64,000 nucleotides of DNA from Cryptomeria japonica (taxonomy: Eukaryota; Streptophyta; Pinopsida; Cupressales; Cupressaceae): NCBI RefSeq assembly GCF_030272615.1, contig NC_081407.1:375947018-376011017 (forward strand), given 5' to 3'. Below the pieces are notes generated by a model. The model worked only from the letters and a program-made list of their open reading frames with translations, did not search any database and was not told where the DNA came from. The position numbers and the translations under genes were made by a program. Shown in pieces: positions 34,701 to 44,503 of the stretch. Every line of letters begins with the position of its first letter. Position 1 is the stretch's first letter.

Positions 34701-35893
34701 CATCTTTGGAGTTGATCACAGTCCCATCTTCTTTGATCAGTTCTAGGATTCTATTTCTATTTATGTTTATAACTAAAGAGTTGTGGAAGAATTTTGTGTT
34801 CATGTCCCCTTCCTTGAGCCATAACTCTCTTGACTTTTGTCTCCAAAATTGTTCCTCCTACGCGAAGATTTTTATTTGTTCCTCTTTGAGCTTTTTCTCC
34901 AATCTGAACTCTTCATCTCTTATACTATGCGCTATGACAACATCATTCAAAGCACTTAATTCATTTTCCATCCTTTAGCTTTCTGTGAAAATGTTCTTGA
35001 AATGTACCCTATTCCACTTCTTAAGTTTGTCTTGAATATATGAGAGTTTCTTATGAAAAAAAACATCTTGGAGTTATTTCCAATTCTACATTCCTACCAC
35101 CATAGAGTCAAGGAATCCAAGAGAGATGGATCCCTGATCCACATCCTTTCAAACCTGAAAGGGGATCTACCATAATATGGGTATGAAGCAAAGACCAATT
35201 GCAATGGGAAATGATCCGATCCACTGAAAGAAAGAATTGAAGACTCCACCAAGCCTCGAACCATAGACCAATCACCAAAGAGAAAAATTTATGTCTAACT
35301 TTTTTGAAATGCAAGTGAAACCCTACCTTGTGTTGGTCCAGGTATATTTGTAATTACTTGCCACTATTTCTCTTAGATAATTAGAATCAACAAATTCTTG
35401 GAAATCTTGTTGCATTCAATTCTTCACCATAGAGCCTCCCATTTTCTCTAAATAATTAAGGGCCGCATTACAATTCCCCAAAATAATAATCTTCTCATCC
35501 TTGTTAGAATTGAGTTTCCTAGATATTTCTTTCCATAGCTCCCTCTTAGCGGGTGTGGCAATGGGTCCATACACATTTATCACTATCCAACAATGATTAT
35601 CTTGGAATACTTGAGAAGCTACCATCATCCAATTATTATGGGCCTCCACAATATAGCATCAGACCTTTGTAGGATTCCAAAGAACCCCAATTCCACCTGA
35701 AGCCCCCATAGATTCTACAAAAAACACCTTCCCATTGCCTCCAAAACTTCATCTTACTCTCTTGCTCCACATTACTCCATTTGGTTTCCTATAACATCAC
35801 TAAATCTACCTTACTAGACTTAATTTGGCACTTGAAAAGGCGACATTTGCTAGGGGCATTTAAGCCCCTAGCATTTCAGCTTAGGATCCTCAT
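31740..35893 (-). pseudogene. LINE-B ORF2 (endonuclease, RT, zf-RVT, RNase H)
   Basis: The start is ATG at 35893, MRILS(stop)NARGLNAPSK, where the family has S-W-N-x-R-G-L. The endonuclease continues with KSSKVDLVMLxETKWS, IVINVYGPIATPAKREL (35590) and the closing SFSGSDHFPLQL motif (35215), showing the S-D-H of the EEP family. RT follows with EQSGFAPGRSIT (34290), MIIKLDILKAYHLVD (34200) and RGLRQGDPLSPYLFIIMVET (33990). The segment with KLSWIMTKSNL, RNPPKGLTIWNFICE-like and WDDSWDGHKKIG lies at 33100-33350. zf-RVT is near 32650 (CLLCKNNVESA-like). RNase H reads KKGWIKINFYTASLGN and YIARDDQGLIIIKS (32080-32180). Stops and shifts throughout mean it is inactive. Confidence 0.85.
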
Positions 35894-35978
35894 GAGTCCT
35901 CGAGAAGGGGTAACTCCTTCCCATTTCGAAGAACTATTTGAAAAACTTTAGTCTGCCCTTTTGCACATCCAGCCATTG

Positions 35979-37803
35979 TCAGTTTGGATTTGTTCGACAA
36001 GCGGCCCTTTGCCTATTTGATTTGATTTTGGGAGTTTTCAAAGAGGACTGGATTTTCTCTAAACCCTTCTCCTCCAATATTCCAACCTGAAACTCTTCAA
36101 AGCTATCATTCATGTCTAATTCTGAGTTAAGCTCACCTTCAACTTCTGCATTTGCTAAAGGATCACCAGGGCCTTGCCTCTCCACATCCCTTGGCACTGA
36201 GTTCACTAAGTCTCTACAGTCCGATTTGCTCTTGATGGGTTGAAGTATCATCTCCTCAAAATATACATCCTGATTTGGAAATGGCATTTCTAATAAGACA
36301 GGGACCTCTCGTCCATCCAAAACAACCTGGGGGGATCTAGAAATCTCATGAACAACTTCTGCATTATTTGAGGCAATTTCCCCTTCACCTACTGATTGTG
36401 CAATGGGCACATCAATGTTATGGGTACCTTCCATGTCATTAGGAGAATTGACACCGGGTATCTTTGCACCTCCATCCTCCACCTCCAAATTCCCAATCTC
36501 CTGGATTACATTCTCTGGCCAGATTAAATCTATAAAATCTTTCTCCATATCAGAGAGTGGATCCCTATGCAGGTTTTTCTTTGTGGTGCCAAAAAAGGAT
36601 TGATCAAATTTGTGAAGAGATCTTACAGAGACCTTGGAATGGTAGTTGTCCGAAGTATGGGATAACCACTTGCATAGCAAGCACAAATTAGGCTTATCCT
36701 CCCTATCAATCACTTGGGTCTAGTTGCCAATGTTCGACATCAGTTCAATTTTTAATGGGATATTTGCATCCTATGTTAAACTCACACAAATTCTGAATTA
36801 GATTCCCATATTCTGATTTTCCAAAGGTTTATCAAGATAGAGGAACTTGTCAAGTTTTCTACCAATAATTCTTAAAATCCCATCCCTCCTGAACTCCAAT
36901 GACAAGTTGTATAGACAAAACCATACTAAGGTTTCAGGGAGAGCTTCTTCCCTAGGGATAAATCCTGGTTTCTAGTCAAAGAGATGCATATGGGCCCCTT
37001 CCATGAAAAAAGGGGCAGAATTAAGGGTCTTCTATTTATCTTCCAAGGAGGCAAAGGTGATCAAGTAAAAACCATTTGCAACCAGCTTTAATCGATATGA
37101 TCTCTCCCCATTGACCCTTACACCAATTGAAGATTACCTCACGACTCTTCCATCTAAGATCTCACCACTTAATGAAAAGCCCAACTTTTTCCAAGAGATC
37201 TTTGTTTTCCTTCACTACTTCATCTACAATAGATATTGACCAAGTGTGTATCAGAGAATCCTTTCCAATTTACAGCTTCTTGCTTGGATGAGGATTAGAT
37301 CCTTTAAAATTTGTATCCTTGCTAGGTTCAGGTCGCCTATTTGAAGGTCCTGCATTTAAGTAGTCAGATCTCCAATTACGCGCCACATCCGCCTTCGATA
37401 TGGGCATTTTCCTCCAACCACCCATTCTTCCCTCTCTGAAAACCCTTAGCTTTCAATTCCTGCGAAATGGAGGACCACTTGCTAGTAGGATGTTTGGAGC
37501 GGTGAGCTCCAATTCGATTCTGCTACGAGTCCAGAGAGGCTCGTTGAATTTTCGGTTCCTTGCTTGAAAGCCCTTTCTGGATCCTAAAATTCTAGGGACT
37601 CCAGGGGGTAACAGTTGTCATCCATTCCCATCCTAGTAAAGAGTGTCAACCCAACACCCATTTGTGAAAACCGACTGTGGCCTATATTACCCCTGTAGAT
37701 CCGAGGGAGGAACTGGCTGCCTCCTAGCTTCCTGTGTCGATCCGTGACCCGAATTGCAATATGTCTGCCACTCATTGTTGACTCTTGCCCTGACTGCCTC
37801 CAT
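35979..37803 (-). pseudogene. LINE-B ORF1 (nucleic-acid-binding protein)
   Basis: The start is ATG at 37803 (MEAVRARVNNEWQTY). The N-terminal segment continues with GSRKGFQARNRKFN, also present in the duplicate at 60394-60609. The central part (36720-37350) fits the DUF4283-type domain of plant LINE ORF1 proteins. A zinc knuckle appears as CLLCKWLSHTSDNYH near 36670, with Tyr where the last Cys should be. A long acidic C-terminal tail ends AACRTNPN at 35979. ORF1 proteins coat LINE RNA. Several stops and at least one frameshift relative to the N-terminal frame make it non-functional. The 195-bp segment 37601-37795 is missing, in frame, from the duplicate. Confidence 0.75.
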
Positions 37804-38745
37804 TGGAATTACTTGGTCCGTCTCATCACTCCATGAAGGCGCCTTCAGATGATCGCTCCTTCCTCCTGGATGTCGATCGTGGTACTGATTTCACCCAATC
37901 TGGATCTGCTCCTGAGCACCCGAAGTGCTTGTGCGACATCCGCCATGTAACACTTCGCCTTGGCCTCCTGCACTCGCCATTTTATTTAATAATGTATCTA
38001 ATTAACTAATAATTCACAAAGTTGTTTCATGTAGACAATGAATTAAAAAATGAAGTACCTAAACAATTTGAGAAAGTAATTACAGTGAAAGATAAACAGT
38101 GCTGAATCTGAACCCTAGATGGAATCCCGCCTGATAAAATAGCCACACCAGTAAATTGTATAAACATTAAATAAAATAAATTTAGAAGTTCAATTAATAT
38201 CTTACTACGTACATCTTAGATGCTAAACATACGATAATAAAATGAAATATAAATATAGTATGCGTAAATATGAGATAGGGCTAAGTGACAGAAAGCTACT
38301 GTTTCTGATAATAAACGAATAATGGTAGTTGACAGAGAGCATGCCTACAAAGCCTGCTTCATAGACACAGCCATTACGTAATTTGATGCTATGTTGAGCT
38401 TGCCGGAGGAGAAGGGTATTTCATCTGCCACAGTGCGCGGAAGAAAATGCCTCTTTCTATCCTGCACGAAGGTGAGAGACACTTTAGTTCCACTCACCAA
38501 ATCTTGTTCGTCGGCATTTCCGTCACTGCAGGGTTAACAGAGGCAGCATTGCAGCGTTCCAAAGGCACCCCAACGCGTTGTGTCACTCCCCCGTTACCCA
38601 TATTCAACGCTATTTTATATTTATTGTGAGATTTAATTAAAAAAAAATTGGTAGTATAAATCTTGTATAATTAAGATTTCTTTCAGATTTATTGAATATA
38701 TTTTTTAATGGAATGTGATTTGAAATGTCTATTAAAAATATTACT
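37412..38745 (+). repeat. Duplicated LINE-5'/BURP block, copy 1 (with 60404-61552)
   Basis: This block matches 60404-61552 in the same orientation, including the LINE-B ORF1 N-terminus, its 5' leader, an AT-rich stretch and a BURP-fragment region. Differences include a 195-bp segment present only here (37601-37795), bounded by GACT microhomology, and a ~30-bp piece missing here near 38507. It is adjacent to the LARD at 38852. Confidence 0.85.
38345..38627 (-). pseudogene. BURP-domain exon fragment, copy in block 1
   Basis: The minus strand reads SLTFVQDRKRHFLPRTVADE then IPFSSGKLNIAS and AVSMKQAL before a stop. This is the BURP pattern (F-L-P-R-x-V-A-D-x-I-P-F-S-S-x-K-L), with spacing toward the M-K-x-T-L-x-x-C-E motif. 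The upstream part MGNGGVTQRVGVPLERCNAA is in a related frame. A ~30-bp deletion removes the LLLEKDLVSGT motif kept in the 61-kb copy. Non-functional. Confidence 0.6.
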
Positions 38746-38851
38746 AATATCTAGAGTTATTGGAGGTCACTCTTTTAAAGTGCTATACATCTTCTTTACA
38801 AAGTTTTACGATTATTTATAAGAAATATCATAACAAATGGTATCAAAGATC

Positions 38852-39232
38852 TATAGGAGTTGAGAAAATACAACACCACAGGAGCCCAAATAATCTCTAC
38901 AAGCTAAAAAACCTGTTACAAGGAGAAGCAATGAAGCAAATCACAGAACGAAAGAATACATAGGAAAAGTATGCTCCAAAAGATGAGAGCTCAATAATCT
39001 CTAAAATGTATTGTCAATAATAATCCTTCTTCATACAATGAAAAGAAAGAACTCAACCTTTAATAGGTCAAGAAACCCTAAAAGAGAAAACCTAGGTTTG
39101 CACATAATAATTAATTAAAATAACTAATTATATACACCTAAAGTTAGCTTAAGTGTAAAAGAGATAAAGGGAACTTAAATAATTAAACAAATAATGTTTA
39201 ATTAATCAAGTAAATACCCAAATACTCTAACA
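38852..39232 (-). repeat. LARD 3' LTR (left, 381 bp)
   Basis: Element-strand ends are TGTTAGAGTA and CAACTCCTATA. It carries a ~12-bp AAATAACTAATT segment that the right copy lacks. Confidence 0.88.
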
Positions 39233-39243
39233 CCCCCCCTTAA
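39233..39243 (-). promoter_or_regulatory. LARD polypurine tract
   Basis: On the element strand, TTAAGGGGGGG directly precedes the 3' LTR start TGTTAGAG. Confidence 0.8.
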
Positions 39244-40327
39244 GCTAGACTTAAGGAGAAGCTAAAACCTAGAACAGCTACTGAAAGCAATAAAGATGGG
39301 TCCCAGCAACAAGGCCCGATCAAGTACCCAAATACAATGAAATCTCTATGAACTGGAGAAATAGAGAAAACCAGGTGGGAACAAAACTCTACTCCAAAAA
39401 GAGATGAAAAAGAATATCACTGAAGCATGAAGAACCTGCAAACTCTATCGAAGAATAACTGCTAATCTGAAGAACATCCACTGAACTAGAACATGACCAA
39501 GTAGAGAAGACTGTAATCTGCATGAGTGCCCTCAAATGACACTACTCGAATCAGGAGGCAAACGAGGCAAAAACAACTGAAATTGAAGATACAAATGACA
39601 TGAGAAACCAAAGCCTAAACAGTTGATCAATCGAACCACAGAAGCAGTAGAACCAATAGGATAAACCTCCCCATAATGCGGAAGTGGGAGAGGAACAGGA
39701 ACACTGAAAATGACAGCAAAAAAAAACTGCATGACAAAGAACCAAGAACATCAAAGGTGTTGAGACACATCATCACGAGGCGAATGTCATGGAAGGAACA
39801 CCCACTAGACAAAGGAAGATGGCAAACAATAGGCAAACATCAACCCCCTCATGGCACTTGATCAATAGTGTATGTACAACAAGATACAAGATATGCAAGA
39901 TTCCAAGTAAACAATGCATGATGGCACTTTATCTCAGTGAGTTTGCATAAATACAAGCTACAATGATAAGAAGACTGGAAAAAGAAATGTGAACCAAAAT
40001 AGAGACATCCTACTCAGAGAAGAGATCCCAGGATCTAAAACAACCACGATATCCACTAGAGTGCTGAAAAGAAAAAAATTGAATAAAATATGAATGGACC
40101 AGAATTTGGAAATAAAATTCAGATGGCTAGAAAGTACACAGCACACGCTTTTCGAAAATATAAAGTTTTCAAAAAATAAAGGTCAGATGCTCATTCTATG
40201 GCTCCCAGAGTGCAAAAACTAGACCTCACTTTGACTAGAAAAAAACATAGTCAAATAGAAAAATTGTAAAAAATTACCAACATCATGAGGTCGGCCTCAG
40301 AACCAGCTTTTTGACGCCTATTTGTTT

Positions 40328-40852
40328 TCAAAAAAATGACTCTATATGCCCAAGATAGAGCCAAAAAACCAAACCCCCCCTGAAAAAGCTAAAAAAGGGA
40401 GTCTGGTGGCTTGTTTGAGCAGAAGTGGCCAGGGAGCAGCGCTCCGGTGGCCTGTGGCCAGGTGACACAGGGAGGCTACGGGTGGCACCAGGGGGCTGGG
40501 CAAAGCAGAGGCTGGGTGGAGGAGCGGCTGCAGAGCGGAGAGGTGGCCGGGACTGGGTGATGGCCGGGAGCGGAGTGGGGGCCGCTGGGGCAGAGCGTGG
40601 GGGTAGGGAGGTGTAGCAGCGGTGGGCCTGGGAAGCGGTGGTCATAGGGAGACCACTAACGGGAGCTGTAGGCGACAGGCTCTGGCGAAGCAGGGGCCGT
40701 TTGGGTAGCGGGCCGGAGGGCAACGATAGGTGGTAGTCCGAGGAGCCGGTGGGGGCAGGGGAGCGGGTGGCTGGTAGGGAGTCGAAGGCCAGTGCTGGTG
40801 GGGGCCAGGGGCCGACTAGGGGCACTGAAGTGCTAGAAAAGATTTGCGACAT
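40328..40852 (-). other. GC-rich cargo with Pro/Ser/Ala-rich reading frame inside the LARD
   Basis: The GC-rich pocket at 40420-40850 stands out sharply from the AT-rich surroundings. On the element strand it carries a 174-codon uninterrupted frame rich in Pro, Ser, Ala and Leu (for example SLPSGPLPKRPLLRQSLSPT and SAPAAPTPLPAITQSRPPLR). No domain is recognisable, and open frames are expected by chance in GC-rich DNA on several strands. It may be the gag-leader remnant of the parent element or a captured host fragment. Confidence 0.35.
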
Positions 40853-41305
40853 GCTACGTACGGGCCTACACTATGGCAGGGGCCCCACGGTACCAGTGGG
40901 AACCCCCCCAAAAAAACTTTGCAAAAAAACAAATTTTTTTTGAAAAACCTATTTTGGCCTTTATTTTTTTCAATATTTTTTTTAATAAAAATCCAAAATC
41001 TAGCCTGCATGCCATAAAAAGGCAAAATATTTTTTTTTGAAATTTTTTTCTCGAAATGCGTGTCAGGGTCGTACGGCTTGAATCTAGAGAAAAAAATTCA
41101 CCCAGAGGCTCAGGAACCAAAATAGGTCAAATTTAATATGACCATGGGGTTTTTTGGGCCTTCTAAGCATGATGGCGAGGTCCGTTTAGGCCCAAAGTTC
41201 TCAGAAAAAAAGGTCAAACCCTAGGTACATAAAAAATTCCTGAAACCCCAGATCTGCTTCCAAAGCAAAAATTCTCAAAAAAAAACAAGTAGCTGCAGAT
41301 CTGAA

Positions 41306-41317
41306 GCTCTGATACCG
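41306..41317 (-). promoter_or_regulatory. LARD primer-binding site (initiator tRNA-Met)
   Basis: The element strand reads CGGTATCAGAGC directly next to the 5' LTR. This is the iMet-type PBS with one substitution at its first base. Confidence 0.85.
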
Positions 41318-41685
41318 TATAGGAGTTGAGAAAATACAACACCACAGGAGCCCAAATAATCTCTGCAAGCTGAAAAACCTGTTACAAGGAGAACCAATGA
41401 AGCAAATCACAGAAGGAAAGAATACACAGGAAAAGTATGCTCCAAAAGATGAGAGCTCAATAATCTCCAAAATGTATTATCAATAATAATCCTTTTTCAT
41501 ATAATGAAAAGAAAGAACTCAACCTTTAATAGGTCAAGAAACCCTAAAAGAGAAAACCTAGGTTTGCACATAATAATTAATTATATGCACCTAAAGTTAG
41601 CTTAAGTGTAAAAGAGATAAAGGGAACTTAAATAATTAAACAAATAATGTTTAATTAATCAAGTAAATACCTGAATACTCTAACA
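41318..41685 (-). repeat. LARD 5' LTR (right, 368 bp)
   Basis: Pairs with 38852-39232. Its outer end is followed immediately by the AGATC target duplication. Confidence 0.88.
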
Positions 41686-41690
41686 AGATC

Positions 41691-43809
41691 CAATTTGGAC
41701 AAAAAATTTTGTTTCTAAGGTAACTTAAAAACTGTTTTGAATTTTGATCTAATTTTTGTTGGGTTTTAAGGTATAAATTATATAAAATCACAACAACAAC
41801 AAAAAGACTTTGAAGCTAATTTTTCAACAATTATTGAAATTTAATATTTTTCATTAATTTTTTCTATAAGTTGCAATTTGTGAATTTAAAAAAATTACAT
41901 TTCTGGAAATATTATAAAAAATCTAGGATTAGCTATTAGTCTTTTACTCTTACTCATATGTATATAAATGAGACTCTAAGCCTAGGGATGTAATCTAAGA
42001 TCTCAAATCTCCATAGCATAGAATTGAAACATGAATAGGTTCAACTATATTCCTAATAGGAGATTTGAACACTTGGATTTTATTCCTCTATTGCAATAGA
42101 TAAGTGATTGTAAAGTGTGTATAAATGAACTAGGTTAAATGGTACAAAAATGATGAATTTTAGCATAAAATATAAATTAAAGAACAAAAAATCAAAAGAG
42201 TAAATTAGATCTAGAAATAACATAGAGATAAGAACCTATAGCTAAAATATGGAGTTGAGAGTTTCAAACATGAGTGTTGGTTACCCTAGTCTTGAGGGTG
42301 TCCAAACTATTAGAAAGAGGTGGAAATGCAATCACGATTTCATGTAGACCTATCTTCTAGAAATCCAACCAAAAGGTGTCTAATATAGGTGTTGGGCACC
42401 TTGGTCTAGGTGTTTATGCTTATTTTAAATTTATAACGAAGTGTCACTATTCACTCAACTTATTTGTAATCTCATGTTTTGTCAAATCTAATCCTACGCA
42501 TGGAAACAAGGTAAAATGGTTGTGTTGTATAGAGGGTTTCCTAAGTAAAACCCTATTTACTAGAAAACAAGATACATACATCAGTTCAGATAGAGAAGGA
42601 TGTAATCTAATAATAGAGTTCTATAATATAAAGCTCTAATGTAGCATTCCTAATCATTAGTATGATGTTTCTTAATTCACTTCCTAGCCCTAGTTAGGAT
42701 ATAAAACATTCTATATTGTCATTACTTCCTTTTGTTCCATACACATCAAACATCAAACATTTCTAAAGATTGATTCCTATCACTTCATCTATCAAGCATC
42801 TCCAAAGTTTTATTTTTAATTTAAAACTCTACTTATTTGGGCATTTAGACCTTCACATGCACTTTTGTCTTGTTATCCTTTAATCTCATTCCATGCATTC
42901 TTGTTATAAAATTTCCAATTCTTTCTACATGGATTAGACATGTAAACCTATTTATAACTCCCACTACTTGGACTATGTCTAGTCTATTACAAACTCTTAC
43001 ATACTATAGCATCATAAATTATATGCCCTTGACAATTCCATGCTATGTTTAGCACCAGTTTTGTGGTTGTGTATCAATATATGAATGTGCCTGTAATAGG
43101 ACCAAATTTTCAATGCAGGTAACCCCAACTAGTGCCTATCCGTTTGTGCAAACAAAATTTATGGTTTTATATATTGTCATTCCTTCCCTTTTTTCCATAC
43201 TCATCTACACACCAAACATCTATAAAGCTTGATCCCTATCCCTTAGTCCATCAAACATCTCTAATGTTTGATTTTATTTCTAAAAAGCTACTTATTTGGG
43301 CATGTAGACCTTCACATGCCCTTGTATCTTGGCATCCTTTAATACCATTTCATGCACCCATTAATTTAGAAAGTTAGAGAACTTAATGGAAATAAAAAAA
43401 ATAGAAGGACTACATAGTGACATCTTGAGTCTTGCTTTAATAGTCCCTCATGCCCTTGCATCCCTTAATCATGCTAGGATCCCCACAATACTACATCATT
43501 TATGAAGAAAAACTCATAAACTCCAAATACCAAAGATTTGTGATATTTTTTGCTTGTCCTTCTAGCATGTATTTCCTTGAAACCTTGTCTTTTAGCATGC
43601 TCTTTTAGAAAACCTCATGATTCAATTAGAGGAATTTTATAATAACTAGGACAAATCAAGAAAAATATTAGTCAAACCAAATTTGAATGTAAAATCACAA
43701 GAATTCCTAAAATGGATCTTGGACAATGTAGACCCTTTTAAGGCCTTCCAATTCTACATCATAAGGAAAATTTCATCAATTTATATCTTTTATCATTTCA
43801 TTATTTTGC
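41691..43809. other. AT-rich stretch with a diverged 190-bp direct repeat
   Basis: I see no gene. Two related segments at about 42715-42905 and 43170-43362 share ATTGTCATT, CTTGATCCCTATC-like text, CTACTTATTTGGGCAT and TAGACCTTCACATGC, about 455 bases apart. The rest is featureless AT-rich DNA. Confidence 0.5.
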
Positions 43810-44345
43810 GAGATGCAAAAGGAGTCTGAAGTAATGCTAGGGCACTTGCCTTCCTCACCGGGTAGTTTGTTCATCATCACTTACTTATTTGCCTGCAAAA
43901 TGATATCTTAAGCCCTAATTTCAAATTCCAGAGATTATGAAACCAATCATCTAAGAATTTCCTTTTCTGAAGCAATTTCATTCATCATTTCATTATTTGG
44001 TGAGATGTAGAAGGAGTCTGAAGCAATGCTAGGGCACTTACCTTCCTCGCTGGGTCGTTCGTTGCTAGGAGCCTTAAGAAATCGCGTGCAAGGGTTGATT
44101 CCATTCGTAGGCGGGGCAACGATTTCAATGAAGGATTTTTTCAGAGGAGGGTTCATTTGAGCAGTGGATTTAGGGACATTAATGGCATCGCCATCTGATT
44201 CTAGCTCCATAGGGAACCAAGGGTAGGCAGCGACGTTTAGGATTAAATGAAGCTCAGAGAATTAAATTTGCAGAGTTAAAGATAAAAGAAAAACAAAGCA
44301 ATAGGGAAGGGATTCCAAACTGGGTGGAGGAGATTAACCCCTCCA
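43810..44345 (-). pseudogene. LINE ORF1 N-terminal fragment
   Basis: From an ATG at 44210 the frame reads MELESDGDAINVPK and then NPPLKKSFIEIVAPPTNG, followed by SFYISPNNEMMNEIASEKEI. The layout matches LINE-D ORF1 at 62.3 kb (MEAKTDGG, then LKSFCEAIG, then FTISLNEAMANEITLEKNRL). The segment GEEGKCPSIASDSF(Y/C)IS(P/Q)NNEM occurs twice, at about 43985-44060 and 43800-43870. The rest of the LINE is absent. Sequence 44211-44345 is the likely GC-richer 5' leader. Confidence 0.5.
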
Positions 44346-44503
44346 CAGAGATGCCGAGGTGTCCATGTCACTTGGTTGCCTTGAAAGGTCCACTTACTAC
44401 TAGTTCAAAAGTTTGCAAACACCAAAATTCGTAGTCACCGAGATTCACAGTCCCATTTCTCTTCTTTCAAACTGATCATTTTAAATTAAATTCTATTAAT
44501 CCT

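Larger units (their letters stand above)
30236..37985 (-). mobile_element. LINE-B: near full-length LINE with ORF1, ORF2 and ORF3
   Basis: A 7.7-kb minus-strand LINE of the same family as LINE-A. In order: a GC-rich 5' region (about 37800-37985), ORF1 from the ATG at 37803, an 85-bp spacer, ORF2 from the ATG at 35893, RNase H to about 31740, a spacer, ORF3, and the 3' end TATCCAGCTATTTACTTTTG at 30236. The exact 5' edge is uncertain because the flank is co-duplicated with the 5' end at 60.4-61.5 kb. No A tail longer than a few bases and no obvious target duplication are visible. Confidence 0.85.
38852..41685 (-). mobile_element. Non-autonomous LTR retrotransposon (LARD-like)
   Basis: Two LTRs (38852-39232 and 41318-41685) flank a ~2.1-kb interior, and the whole is bracketed by a perfect AGATC duplication (38847-38851 and 41686-41690). 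PBS and PPT positions put it on the minus strand. The interior has no gag, integrase, RT or RNase H. Its 3' part resembles the non-coding tail of a copia element, and its middle is a GC-rich pocket (40420-40850). Over the first ~200 LTR bases I count about nine differences. It would need enzymes from an autonomous relative. Confidence 0.88.

Noticed and set aside
35979-36713. Long acidic open frame considered as a host gene.
   Set aside because: It has a degenerate zinc knuckle, lies just upstream of a LINE endonuclease start on the same strand and fits the C-terminal half of LINE-B ORF1.
40425-40852. GC-rich pocket read as a CpG-island promoter or a proline-rich host gene.
   Set aside because: It lies inside a bounded non-autonomous LTR element. 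GC-rich DNA gives long open frames on both strands, and no domain or splice structure is visible.
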